Shown here: positions 37,391 to 46,631 of the stretch, piece by piece | Numbering within the stretch: position 1 is the first letter of the stretch | Layout: every line of letters starts with the position of its first letter | Origin: DYJB01 sp963777165 | GTDB taxonomy: Bacteria > Chloroflexota > Anaerolineae > Anaerolineales > E44-bin32 | Assembly (NCBI GenBank): GCA_963777165.1 | Contig: CAVZPO010000010.1 | Span: forward strand, 9,856 to 73,855 | DNA length: 64,000 bases | Direction: 5' to 3' | The notes under the pieces: generated by a model | What the model saw: the letters and a program-made list of their open reading frames with translations, nothing else | What the model was told of the DNA's origin: nothing | The model's database searches: none | Program-made: the position numbers and the translations under genes

Positions 37391-39287
37391 TCTCCGTCGG
37401 CGTCGGGGTGTCCGACGGGATCAGCGTCTCCGTCGGCGTCGGGGTGTCCGACGGGATCAGCGTCTCAGTCGCCGTGGGGGTGACCGTGGCTGTCAGGCTG
37501 GGGGTCGGCGTCATCGTCAAGCGCACCCAGCTCAACTCGACGCGGGCTGCCCCTCCCCCATCGTAGTAGTCCAGGCGCAGGGCGGTCGTGCCGCTCAGGC
37601 TGCTTTCGACGGTATACACGACCGTCCCGTCCGCAGTGTGCCACTCGTCCAGTACCCGCGTGCTATTGATGTACAGGCGGGCACCGTCATCGGCGCGCAG
37701 GCTGAAGCGGTACAGGCCGGCGGGGAGGTTCAGCGACTGCCTCCAGCGCGCCGAGAACAGGTCGGCCGGCACCCCGGCCGCCGGCGCCTGCGTGCCCCAA
37801 TCGAAGTTCACCTCAGCGTCGTTGCGGACGAGGGCTGGGTTGCCCGACAGGTTGACATTCGACCAGAATTCGGCCTTCCAGTCCGGGAACGACGGCTGAC
37901 TGACCTTCTCCCAATACAGGCGAACCGACGCCTGGTTGCGATCTTCGAAATACTCCAGGCGCAGGCTGTGTGCGCCGCGCGCCAGCCCGAGGTCCTGGGT
38001 GAGCTCGCGCGACCTCCCGGTCTTCCAGCTGTCGATCAGTGGCTTGCCGTCCACCCACAGCCGGGCGCCGTCGTCCATGATCAGATGGAAGCGGTAGACC
38101 GCCTGATCGAACGTGGGCGTACCGTTCCAGCGAACAGAGAAGGAGTTCGTCGGGAGCGAAGGATCGGGGGAGCCGCTCCCCCAGCTGAAGTCGATGGCGG
38201 CGTCGCGCCGCGTGAACGCCGGCGTGCCGCGCAGGTCGCGGTTGGCGAAATACTCGGCCTTCCAACCGCCCACGGTCCCGGCGTTGGTGACGATGACCTC
38301 GACCCAGATGGGGTTCACCCCGGACCATGGCGTGCCAAAGAGCAGTCCACGGCTGCTGCGCAGCAGCCAGTTCCCGCGGTACGTCCCGGGAGTGGTCGGT
38401 GCCACCAGGTTGAGGGCCAGGTCGATCGTCGAGCCCGGAAGCACGCTCGTTCCGAAGGGGACGGCGGCAGTCCCGCCCATGGCTTGACCGCTGGAAAAGA
38501 CCACGGCGTAGTCCGGTGCCCAGGTGCACGTGCCGTCGTTGCGCAACCGCCACACCTTCCGAAAGGCCTCGCCGGCAACCACGGATGAGCCGGGCGGAAT
38601 GCTGACGTCCTCCACAAGACCCGCCAGGTCCGTGCAGCCGGCTGGCGAAGGCGTGGCCTCCACCATGGGCGTGGTCGGGACCGGCGTGGATACCGGTTGG
38701 CCATCCGCATCCCAACCGAAATCCTGTGTCACGATCTGCTCGCCGGGAGCGAGCACGAGTTCGCGATCCGCCTGCGCCATCAGGCTGGCGGAGACCGGCG
38801 ACGTCCAACGGCCGGGACCCAGCACAGGAATGTTCGACGGATCGTTGCTGTCTATCGTCAGACAGTAGGTGCCGGGCGGGAGCTCCGTGAAAGTGAAAGC
38901 ACCGTCGGCGTCCGACGTCATCGTCACCCGCGGGGTACCCGGGCAGGCGCCATCGGCCAGCGTGACCTGCAGTCCGGCCAGGGCCGGCTCCCCGGTTTCT
39001 TCCAGCCCATTGGCCTGGAACGTCCCGTCCGCCAGTTGGAGGCAGCCGGCGGCGTCGAGCGCGGGGGCAGGGCTCTCTCCCAGCGGCAGCGCGCACAGGT
39101 CGTCCCAGACACGTCCCGAAATGGACGCCATGTCCGGTAGCGGCAGCGGGCTCGAAGTGGGCGTCGGGGGCGGAGTTGGCCCGAGGACGAGGCTGCATCC
39201 CGCCAATACGAACACGCCGGCTGCCAGCCCGACGAAACGGGCTGCCGATGGGATTCGCACGCGGCTGGGCAACTTGTCCGAGAGCAT
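37074..39287 (-). CDS. Lipoprotein with SdrD-B-like, NBR1-Ig-like and two PA14 domains
   Basis: From ATG 39287 (GGAGG upstream) a lipoprotein signal ends at VFVLAGCSLVLG (Cys ~29), then a TPPPTPTSSPLPLP linker. Domains: an SdrD-B/Cna-B-type beta-sandwich (ISGRVWDDLCALP ... LPPGTYCLTID, ~55-160); an NBR1-type Ig-like domain (VAGEAFRKVWRLRNDGTCTW ... PTTPGTYRGNWLLRS, ~215-320); two PA14-like carbohydrate-binding domains (WKAEYFANRDLRGTPAF ... VRLYWEK and WKAEFWSNVNLSGNPAL ... RVELSWVRL). A linker of TPTPTETLIPSD repeats follows. Past about 37385 the frame overlaps the DsrE-like remnant and no longer looks coding, so the native C-terminus has probably been lost. Probably a surface polysaccharide-binding protein. 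Confidence 0.72.
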   Translation of the reverse strand: MLSDKLPSRVRIPSAARFVGLAAGVFVLAGCSLVLGPTPPPTPTSSPLPLPDMASISGRVWDDLCALPLGESPAPALDAAGCLQLADGTFQANGLEETGEPALAGLQVTLADGACPGTPRVTMTSDADGAFTFTELPPGTYCLTIDSNDPSNIPVLGPGRWTSPVSASLMAQADRELVLAPGEQIVTQDFGWDADGQPVSTPVPTTPMVEATPSPAGCTDLAGLVEDVSIPPGSSVVAGEAFRKVWRLRNDGTCTWAPDYAVVFSSGQAMGGTAAVPFGTSVLPGSTIDLALNLVAPTTPGTYRGNWLLRSSRGLLFGTPWSGVNPIWVEVIVTNAGTVGGWKAEYFANRDLRGTPAFTRRDAAIDFSWGSGSPDPSLPTNSFSVRWNGTPTFDQAVYRFHLIMDDGARLWVDGKPLIDSWKTGRSRELTQDLGLARGAHSLRLEYFEDRNQASVRLYWEKVSQPSFPDWKAEFWSNVNLSGNPALVRNDAEVNFDWGTQAPAAGVPADLFSARWRQSLNLPAGLYRFSLRADDGARLYINSTRVLDEWHTADGTVVYTVESSLSGTTALRLDYYDGGGAARVELSWVRLTMTPTPSLTATVTPTATETLIPSDTPTPTETLIPSDTPTPTEITDAAYSSRRRSGCRHARTEARRPHLSLSPSFRADAHHCDPVPVGAHQLHLDTVVAHRGSQAVNTTCDHVHAQKVKKIVTSMPLPKAAQPITSAGKPCPGCPSSR
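37391..37462. repeat. Two perfect tandem copies of a 36-bp unit
   Basis: 37391-37426 and 37427-37462 are identical 36-mers beginning TCTCCGTCGGCGTCGGGGTG. They encode the TPTPTETLIPSD linker units of the minus-strand lipoprotein. In-frame copy-number change would lengthen or shorten the linker. Confidence 0.85.
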
Positions 39288-39748
39288 GGTTCCGCCTCCG
39301 CACCTGGCAGATGTAACTTTACAACGATCTCGATGACCGCGGGGTTCCCTGGCCTGCCGGGTTGGGATGCTAGCCAGGCCCGCGGCCGACGTCCCTGACC
39401 CTGTCGAGAATCCACGATCGGCTGAACCAGAAATCACCGAACTCCGCTCGGGCCGGTCGCCCGGGAACGAAACCACAGCCGTCTTGTCGTCATCATCTGC
39501 GCCGGAACTGGCGCCTGCCAAGGGGTTCCCGTCTCCAGATTGCATGCTATCGAGTATGGCCGGAAGGGGAGAAAAACCAGGTCTTGGCCGCGCTTGTTGG
39601 CTCGCCCCACCGACTTCCCGCCAGCTCTGTGGGCCCGCCCTTGCCGGCGGAGTAGGGATCGCCACTGGAGTTTGTCTTGAACCAGTCCTCCCGGTCACAG
39701 AGTGCAGTAGCGGAGCCTCGAGGAGGGGATCTGGCCATACCGTCCCAT

Positions 39749-39777
39749 TTGCATGAATTTCCTAGATATTGTATATT
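39749..39777 (+). promoter_or_regulatory. Isolated sigma-70-like promoter in a long gene-free stretch
   Basis: TTGCAT, 17-bp spacer, TATATT inside an AT-rich island (39745-39785) of an otherwise GC-rich gap. The gap 39288-40371 holds no gene I can support. Transcription from here would run about 590 nt before the regulator gene at 40372, so this may be its promoter with a long leader, or that of a non-coding RNA. Confidence 0.4.
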
Positions 39778-40371
39778 TTTCGGACACCCGAGGCCCACCC
39801 CGAGGTCTTTCCCGCGGGGAGAGGTTCCCGGGTCTTCGAACGGGACACGTGGAAGCCAAGCACCCTGCTCGAGACGGCACCTCAAGCACGCAACGCAGGC
39901 GAACCGAATCCGAGGCCGGGCGTCGAGTCGGCTTGCACCCCGAACGACCTGGCCCTTTCGCACTGTTATCCCCTCGTGTGCAAATCTTACTCAGGAATTC
40001 GGGGCCTCGCCCCGACCACCACCGCCGGGCTTCGGCGGCGGCGCTTCGCACCCAGCGACGCCTCCGACTGGAATGGCCTCCGGCCGAGCGACCCATGAGC
40101 TTCTTGCATCTGTTGCCCATGAAGGCCCCTCCGCATCAGCAACCGATCAACCTGCACGCGTCCTGCGGCCTGAGCGTGCCCGCGGCCCAAAGTCGGCGCA
40201 TGAGCCATCCCGGGGCGACGGGAGTCGTCGGGACCGCCGCTTCCTTGCAGCCTGCGCAAACCGGAGGAGGCCGAGCTCGGCGTCGGGGATGGGTTTCCCC
40301 ACCGCGGTCGGGCCGGGCGGACTTCGGCCAAGCCGCTGGCCATCGGTCCGGACGATAGGCCGGACGAGCGT

Positions 40372-43219
40372 ATGTCGCTGCGCGTCTTTCTCCTGGGTCC
40401 GATGCGGGCCTACGACCAGGACACCCCTCTGAAGCTCCCGCCGCGATCGAAACTCGTATCGCTGTGGGGCCACCTGCTGGTTCACCGGGATCGGGCGATC
40501 CCACGCGGCCTGCTGGCCTTCACGTTCTGGCCGGATGAGTCAGAGCAAGAAGCCCGACTCAACCTCCGACGTCACCTTCACCGGCTGCAGCAGCTGCTTC
40601 CGACCGCGCCGGACGACCGTCCTTGGATCCTCACCGAAGGCAACGCGCTCCAGTGGAACCCGTCCGCGGACGGCCTGGCTCGACCTGGACGAGTTCGAGC
40701 GCCTCACTCGCCACCCGGATCGCCATGCGGAAGCGGTCGATCTGTACGGCGGCGACTTGCTCGAGGGTGTGTACGACGATTGGGTCTTCGCCGAACGGGA
40801 GCGCGTGCGTGAACTGTGTTTCCAGGTCCTGCACGGCGTTGTCGATCAGGCGGAAGAGGCCAACGATCACCGCCTGGCGATCCTGTACGCGCAACGCTTG
40901 CTCCGCCACGACCCGCTGCGCGAGGAGACCTACAGGGCCTTGATGCGACTGCACGCGCGCAGCGGCGACCGGGCCGGCGTGGTGCGCAGCTTCAACGCCT
41001 GCACAACGGTCCTCGACCGCGAGCTCGGGGTTGAGCCGAGCGCCGAGACTGCGCGTGCCTACCACGAGCACTTGGCTCAGGGCTCGTCGTCCGAACCCGA
41101 GCCCGTCGCGCCGCCGCCGGCTCACCCGTCCACCCGTAACAACCTGCCGTCCCAACTGACCAGTTTCGTCGGCCGATCGCGCGAGGTCGAGGCCGTCCAC
41201 TCCCTTCTCAAGACCACACGGCTCCTTTCCCTTACGGGCATCGGGGGAGTAGGCAAGACCCGGTTGGCGCTGGCGGTCGCCGAGGCCGCCCTGCCCCAGT
41301 GCACCGACGGCGCCTGGTGGGTTGACCTGGCGCCGCTCTCGGATCCCTCCCTGCTGGAGGAGACCGTCGCTGCGGCCATGGACCTTCGCGAGCAATCGAC
41401 CCGGCCGATCTCCCAGGTCCTGGCCGAGGCCGTTCGGTCCAAATCTATGCTCCTGGTCCTGGACAACTGCGAGCACCTGGTGTCGGGCTGCGCCGCCTTG
41501 GTCAAGGACCTGCTGCAGGCGGGGGACGACTTGCGGATCCTGACCACCTCGACCGAGCCGCTGGGCGTGCCGGGCGAGGTGGTGTGGCAAGTCCCGCCTC
41601 TGGAGCTTCCTGTTTCGAGTCTCACCGGTGAGGCGCTCGATGCCGGCGTTATCCAGGCCACGGCCAGTGTCCTGCTGTTCATGGAGCGCGCGACCGCTGC
41701 GCTGCCGACGTTCCGCCTGACAGCGGCCAATCTTCCGGCCGTGGTCCGTCTTTGCCAGGCGCTGGACGGGATCCCCCTGGCCCTCGAGCTGGCCGCTGGC
41801 CGCCTGAAGATGTTGAGCGTCGATCAGCTGGTCGAGCGCCTGGACGACCGCTTCCGAGTGCTTGCCGGCGGCAGGCGCACCACGCTCTCCCGACATCGCA
41901 CCCTGGGTGCGGTGCTGGATTGGAGCTTCGCCCTACTGACCGAGGACGAACGGGCGCTTTTTCGCCGCCTGTCGCTGTTCTTCGGAGGCTTCACGCTCGA
42001 GTCGGCCGAGGCCGTGTCCGCCGGTCCTCCTCTGGTCCCGGGCCAGGTACTCCAGATCCTCTCCGAGTTGGTAGACAAATCCCTGGTGACGGTCTCCCGG
42101 GCTGACCCGTCGCGGGTCCGCTATGGCTTGCTCGAAACGGTTGGCCACTACGCGCGGGAGAGGCTCATCGAATCCGGCGAAGCAGAACAGGTCCGGGCAA
42201 CTTTCGTGGGGTTCTTCCTGGATCTGGTCGAGGCGGCCGGCGAGCGGCTGCTGCGTGGGCCCGACCAGGAAAAGTGGTTCTGGATCATCGGCCAGGAATA
42301 CGCCAACCTGCGCAGCCTGATGTCGTATGCCGAGACGATCGGAGACTTCGATTCCCTGGCGCGCATCGCCAGCCGGTTGTGGCCGTTCTGGTGGACGCAT
42401 GGCCACGTGGCCGAGGGCCGCCGGTGGTTGGAGACCATCCTTCCCGGCCGGGCGGCGCTGGCGGAGGTTCTGCGCGCCAACGTACTGCACGCCACCGGCC
42501 GCCTGATGGCCCTGCAAGGTGACGGCGCTCGTGCCAGAGCTTTGCTGGAAGAGAACCTGGAGGTATGCCGCGTGCTCGGCGACGGGCCGCGGATCGCCGA
42601 CGCCCTCACCGGCCTGGGAGTGGTAGCCAGCAACGAGCAGGACTACGACCGGGCCGATGAGCTGTGGGGGGAGGCCCTCGAGGTCTATGAGTCATTGGGC
42701 GACCAGTGGGGCGTAGCCCGGGCCTCCAACAATCGCGGGGACCTGCTGGTTTACCGCGGGGACTATCCCGGCGCCATCAGCCATCTGCAGAAGAGCGTTC
42801 ACGTCTTCCGTGAGCTGCGCTCAACGCTGGGCGAGTCGATCTCCCTGATCAACCTGGGCCGTGCGTCGCTTCTGAAGGGCGAGCCCGGACTCGCCGAGCG
42901 CTACTTCCGAGACAGCCTCGACCTGAAGGTTGCGCTGGCGGACAAAGAGGGCATCGCCTGGAACCTGGAAGGGCTGGCAGGTGTCGCCGGCGCCGAGGGC
43001 CAGGCCGAGCGCGCCGCCCGCCTGTTCGGCGCGGCCGAGTCGCTGCGCAAGGCCATCAGTATCCCGCTCGCCGCGCCAGACATGCCCTTGTATGAACGGA
43101 TCGTGGCCGATGCCCGGCGAGGCGCTGATCCCGAACGCTGGGAGGCGTGCTGGTTGGAAGGAGGCCGCCTTGACGCCGATCAGGCCCTGACCTACGCCCA
43201 AGCCCCCGCAAGCGCTTAG
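40372..43219 (+). CDS. SARP/AfsR-type regulator: BTAD, NB-ARC ATPase and TPR domains, one frameshift
   Basis: About 948 residues. The N-terminus MSLRVFLLGPMRAY with EARLNLRRHLHRLQQLLPTA is the winged-helix DNA-binding part. After a shift near 40677 (one extra G in GACGGCC) the bacterial transcriptional activator domain follows (WLDLDEFERL ... VYDDWVFAERERVRELCFQV, ELGVEPSAETARAYHEHLAQ). Next is an NB-ARC ATPase: SLTGIGGVGKTRLALAVAEA (P-loop), SMLLVLDNCEHLVSG (Walker B), LDGIPLALELAAGRLKML (GLPLA-type). TPR-like helical pairs make up the last 300 residues. Such proteins are signal-gated activators of neighbouring gene sets; here the surface locus downstream is the obvious target, by inference. 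Confidence 0.85.
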
Positions 43220-43332
43220 TTTCACAATCCTATCTTTCGGACCCAAATGCGACGCTTTCGCGACGCTGCCTCGGCTACGCTGGGACACAGTTGGCACCCT
43301 GTCGGCCCAGGTGGTGCCGGAGGCGGACAACT

Positions 43333-43569
43333 TTGGCTGATTCCAACGAGAGCGACCATCATCTGTTCATCCTTAGGATTTGGACCGACCCGGCCAAGTC
43401 CACTCCATCCATCAGTCGGGGATCGATCGAACACGTCCCTTCCGGTGAGCGCCGCTACTTCCTCGAGCTGGGGGAAGTGCAGACATTCGTATCCAGTCAT
43501 CTGTCCGACACACCGAGCATGACGGACGCGAAGGGCCAACACCCCGATGGATCCTCTGGGCGCTCTTAG
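43333..43569 (+). CDS. Short conserved hypothetical protein after the regulator
   Basis: About 78 residues from TTG 43333 (GGAGG ~10 bp upstream). The core HHLFILRIWTDPAKS ... RGSIEHVPSGERRYFLELGE followed by VQTFVSSHL is a compact pattern (WRG.I.HVPSGERRYF...I..FI..YL) that I recognise as a recurring short protein of Chloroflexota, of unknown function, often near large SARP/LuxR regulators. The tail after SHLSD looks unconserved. The upstream stretch to 43220 and the following 43570-43842 contain no supported gene. Confidence 0.55.
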   Translation: MADSNESDHHLFILRIWTDPAKSTPSISRGSIEHVPSGERRYFLELGEVQTFVSSHLSDTPSMTDAKGQHPDGSSGRS

Positions 43570-43842
43570 CCGGACCCTGCTGTCCTACCCCGGCTGGGCA
43601 GGACCCAACCGGAGGCGAGCTGTTGTGCTTGAACGCGGCACAAAGAGTTCGGCCCAATTTGGTGCGCGGCGAGGACATGCGAACGAGGTCCCCTTCGGAA
43701 GCATGAACCCATGGAGGAGGGAGCACTTGCGCTCGGGCCCCATAAGCGGTCTGCTGGGCCACCACCTTTGCGGACCCCTCCCGGCACCCCATCCTTCGGC
43801 TGGGCCACAACGGGTTCTCATCAGCACCACGGCTCAAGAAGC

Positions 43843-44415
43843 ATGGTGAAGCTTCGCGCGCAGGATGCCCGGACTGCGCTCCTGGCTGTCGGCCTGATCG
43901 CCGGAGCGTGGGGGATTCGCGAAGGCATCCCCTGGATGGTGATCGGCGGCGTGTTCCTCCTGGGGGGAGGTCTGGCCTGGGATGGCGCGCAGGCACTCTC
44001 GTTCTCGCCGTGGCGATCCGCGGGATCGCCGGGCGACGCTTCTGCCGGGCTCCGTATCTGGCAAACTTCGTCGGCTGCATTCGAAATCGCCGTTGGCGCC
44101 GCGCTGCTGGCGCTCGCCCTGACGGCCACAGTCAGCGGATGGGAGCGGATGGTCGCGTACCTGGGCGAGCACCCGGGATGGCTGGCAATTGCCGCAGGCC
44201 TTGCCGCTGCGCGCAGCGGCCTGGGCGTGATGGTGGCGCCACAACCTCCTGCCACTCGGACCTCGCTCCGACTGCGCAACCTGCTCGAACGCCTGACCGG
44301 CCTGCCGTCGCTGGTGATCGGTGCGGGGTTGATTCTTGCGGGGGGCTACCAGGTGCTCTTCCCCGGCATGATTACACATTGGATCCAGGGCCTGCTGGGA
44401 GTCGCGACCCCGTGA
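43843..44415 (+). CDS. Hypothetical membrane protein, five hydrophobic segments
   Basis: About 190 residues from ATG 43843. Hydrophobic segments: ALLAVGLIAGAWGI, PWMVIGGVFLLGGGLAW, FEIAVGAALLALALTATVSG, GWLAIAAGLAAARSGLGVMV and LPSLVIGAGLILAGGYQVLF. There are no catalytic motifs and I do not recognise the family. The start is not well decided, because the ribosome site is weak. It precedes the amidohydrolase-like lipoprotein gene by 182 bp on the same strand. Confidence 0.5.
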   Translation: MVKLRAQDARTALLAVGLIAGAWGIREGIPWMVIGGVFLLGGGLAWDGAQALSFSPWRSAGSPGDASAGLRIWQTSSAAFEIAVGAALLALALTATVSGWERMVAYLGEHPGWLAIAAGLAAARSGLGVMVAPQPPATRTSLRLRNLLERLTGLPSLVIGAGLILAGGYQVLFPGMITHWIQGLLGVATP

Positions 44416-44597
44416 ACTCACCTGCGATGCCATCCGCGTCCGACGATTCTCAGCGGTTCCCGATGGAACCATTCGGTCCGGCCGCTCAGCCCGTCTCGCA
44501 CGGGCCGCACCCGCGCACGGCGGTGAGGCCATTCACCGGAAGGCCCGGCAGCCCGCGCACGTTCGCTCAACCCTGTGACCTCCGGAAGGGGTAGACC

Positions 44598-46478
44598 ATG
44601 AACGCTCGTCGCTCCACGCTTCACGCGATCGCGATCCTACTCTCCGCCGCGCTGTCGGCCTGTGGTCAGCCGGCTGGAACCGAACTCCCGGTGATCCTCG
44701 AACCGACGCTGCAGCCGACGGCCCTCGCCGGCTCGGCCCTCCCGTCCGCGCCTCCCCCCGCCTCAGGCGGAGCAAAGGCCGACGTCATCTTCTTCAACGG
44801 CCTGATCCTGACGATGGATGACGCTCGCCCGACGGCCTCGGCCATCCACGTCCTGGGCGAGAGGATCGTCTCCGTCGGCGACGATGCTTCGGTTCTGGCC
44901 GAGGCCGGCACCACAAGCAGCATCGTTGACCTGCAGGGCCGGACGCTCACCCCAGGATTCATCAACGGACATTCGCACCATGTCTCCCAGCGATACAAGT
45001 GGGGCTTCGACAGCCTCGACCTGGCAGTCCAATCTGCGCTCGAGCAAGGGTGGACCGGGCTCACGGAGCTGGCCGTCGACCAGGCCGAGCTGGCCGAGTT
45101 GATCGAAGCCGCCGAGGGGGGCCGGCTTCCCGTGCGCACCAACGCCTATCTCATGGTGAAGACCTTCGAGGGGGAGTCTCTCGGTGAGTGGTTCAATGCC
45201 TATCAGCCCGGCCAGACTTTCGGCACGACGCTCCGCATCGCCGGTTTGAAAGTATTCACCGACTTCGACAATGGGACCGTGCTCTTCTGGGAACCGGAGG
45301 AGCTCGAGGCCTATGTGCGGGACCGCCGGGAGGAAGGGTGGCAGCTCGCTCTCAAATCGGTCAGCACGCTCTCGCTTGAGCTGGTTCTTGACGCCGTCGA
45401 GCCCATCCTCCAGGGAGGCTCCAACGCCGATGCGCGCTTTCGCATCGAGCACGCCCTGGCAGTCAACGACGAGCAGCTCGCCCGCATGGCCCGGATGGGC
45501 ATTATCGCTTCGATTCAACCGGGCATCGTCGGTGTCATCTCCGGCCAGGCCGATCTGAACGAAATCGTCGAACGGGAAGGGACGGAAGCCGTGGCCCGCT
45601 GGCGGGATATGGCCGAGGCCGGGGTCCCCATGGTCGGCAGTCCCTATAACCCCGACGGTGCCAACGTTGAATACACATCGCCGTCGCATGTCTCTCCACT
45701 TGGCGTGGCCTACCGCGGCGCCACCCAGATCGGCCTGGGAGGCCGGTCACCCGAGACGTGGATGGTTCAACACGCGCTCTCCGTCGATGAGATTCTCCCG
45801 CTGCTGACGATCGACGCCGCCTACGCCACCATGGAGGAGGGCGAACGGGGCAGCTTGGTGGCGGGGAAACTCGCCGATCTGGTGATCCTTTCGGCGGACC
45901 CTCGGTCCGTGCCTGTCGAAGACCTTCTCACGATCGAGGTGTTGATGACCATGGTCGGCGGCGAAGTGGCCTGGTGCGCGCCGGGCGCACAGGATCTATG
46001 TCCCGGCGCCACAGCCTTTCCCTCGCCGACGGCTGAGACCGAGGCTGCGGTCCACAGCTGGCCGATCCTCCAGCTTGGGAGCGTGGGGCCGGAGGTCTTC
46101 GCCTTGCAGTACCTGCTTCGGCACCATGGCCAGGAGATTCCAGCCGACGGCCTATTTGGCCCAGGCACCGAGCAGGCGGTGAGGACGTTTCAGTCACAGC
46201 GAGACCTCGGCGTAGACGGCCTGGTCGGAGGCCAGACCTGGCCGGCCCTGGTCCAGGGCGTTGTCCTGCAGTTTGGAAGCAGCGGCGATGCCGTCCGTGC
46301 GGCGCAGGTGCTATTGCTCGAGAAGTTCGGCTACGCGGACATCCTCGTCGTCGATGGGCTCTTCGGCCGCGGGACGGAGGCCGTCGTCAAGACGTTCCAG
46401 TCGGATCACGGGCTGACGCCGGATGGGATGGTGGGGGCCGCCCAGATGTGGCCAGCGCTCATTTCGATGGGGCCTTAG
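44598..46478 (+). CDS. YtcJ-like amidohydrolase lipoprotein with two C-terminal peptidoglycan-binding domains
   Basis: 626 residues. The lipoprotein signal ends ILLSAALSACGQPAG (Cys ~22). Residues ~60-465 have the YtcJ amidohydrolase layout (DVIFFNGLILTMDDARPTAS, LTPGFINGHSHH, RIEHALAVNDEQL, GSLVAGKLADLVIL). The HxH metal pair and the IEH His remain, but the HAIGD motif seen in the neighbouring paralogue is replaced (LALKSVSTLSLEL) and the SDxP aspartate region reads VGSPYNPDG, so it may not bind two metals. Residues ~485-625 are two PG_binding_1-type repeats (LQLGSVGPEVFALQYLLRHH ... DGLFGPGTEQAVRTFQ and LQFGSSGDAVRAAQVLL ... DGLFGRGTEAVVKTFQ). The frame is intact. Confidence 0.8.
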   Translation: MNARRSTLHAIAILLSAALSACGQPAGTELPVILEPTLQPTALAGSALPSAPPPASGGAKADVIFFNGLILTMDDARPTASAIHVLGERIVSVGDDASVLAEAGTTSSIVDLQGRTLTPGFINGHSHHVSQRYKWGFDSLDLAVQSALEQGWTGLTELAVDQAELAELIEAAEGGRLPVRTNAYLMVKTFEGESLGEWFNAYQPGQTFGTTLRIAGLKVFTDFDNGTVLFWEPEELEAYVRDRREEGWQLALKSVSTLSLELVLDAVEPILQGGSNADARFRIEHALAVNDEQLARMARMGIIASIQPGIVGVISGQADLNEIVEREGTEAVARWRDMAEAGVPMVGSPYNPDGANVEYTSPSHVSPLGVAYRGATQIGLGGRSPETWMVQHALSVDEILPLLTIDAAYATMEEGERGSLVAGKLADLVILSADPRSVPVEDLLTIEVLMTMVGGEVAWCAPGAQDLCPGATAFPSPTAETEAAVHSWPILQLGSVGPEVFALQYLLRHHGQEIPADGLFGPGTEQAVRTFQSQRDLGVDGLVGGQTWPALVQGVVLQFGSSGDAVRAAQVLLLEKFGYADILVVDGLFGRGTEAVVKTFQSDHGLTPDGMVGAAQMWPALISMGP

Positions 46479-46631
46479 GCCGGCCGGTGGTCGGGTTCGG
46501 CGTGAACCGCCGACGGTTGGCCGTCGCAAGGAATGAGATCGAGGCATGAACAGGTACACCGTTCGGATGCGATCGAGCACGGGTCTTCGCCGCCCGCGTA
46601 CGGTCGCTAGACCTGTGCTTTCCGGAGTTGG

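Noticed and set aside
37317..38588. Long plus-strand open frame of about 423 codons opposite the PA14 lipoprotein
   Set aside because: It is an antisense shadow caused by high GC: Arg/Gly/Val-rich without domains, while the minus strand has clear domain motifs.
43570..43842. Overlapping short frames upstream of the membrane protein
   Set aside because: All frames give Arg/Pro/Gly-rich translations without motifs, typical of non-coding high-GC DNA.
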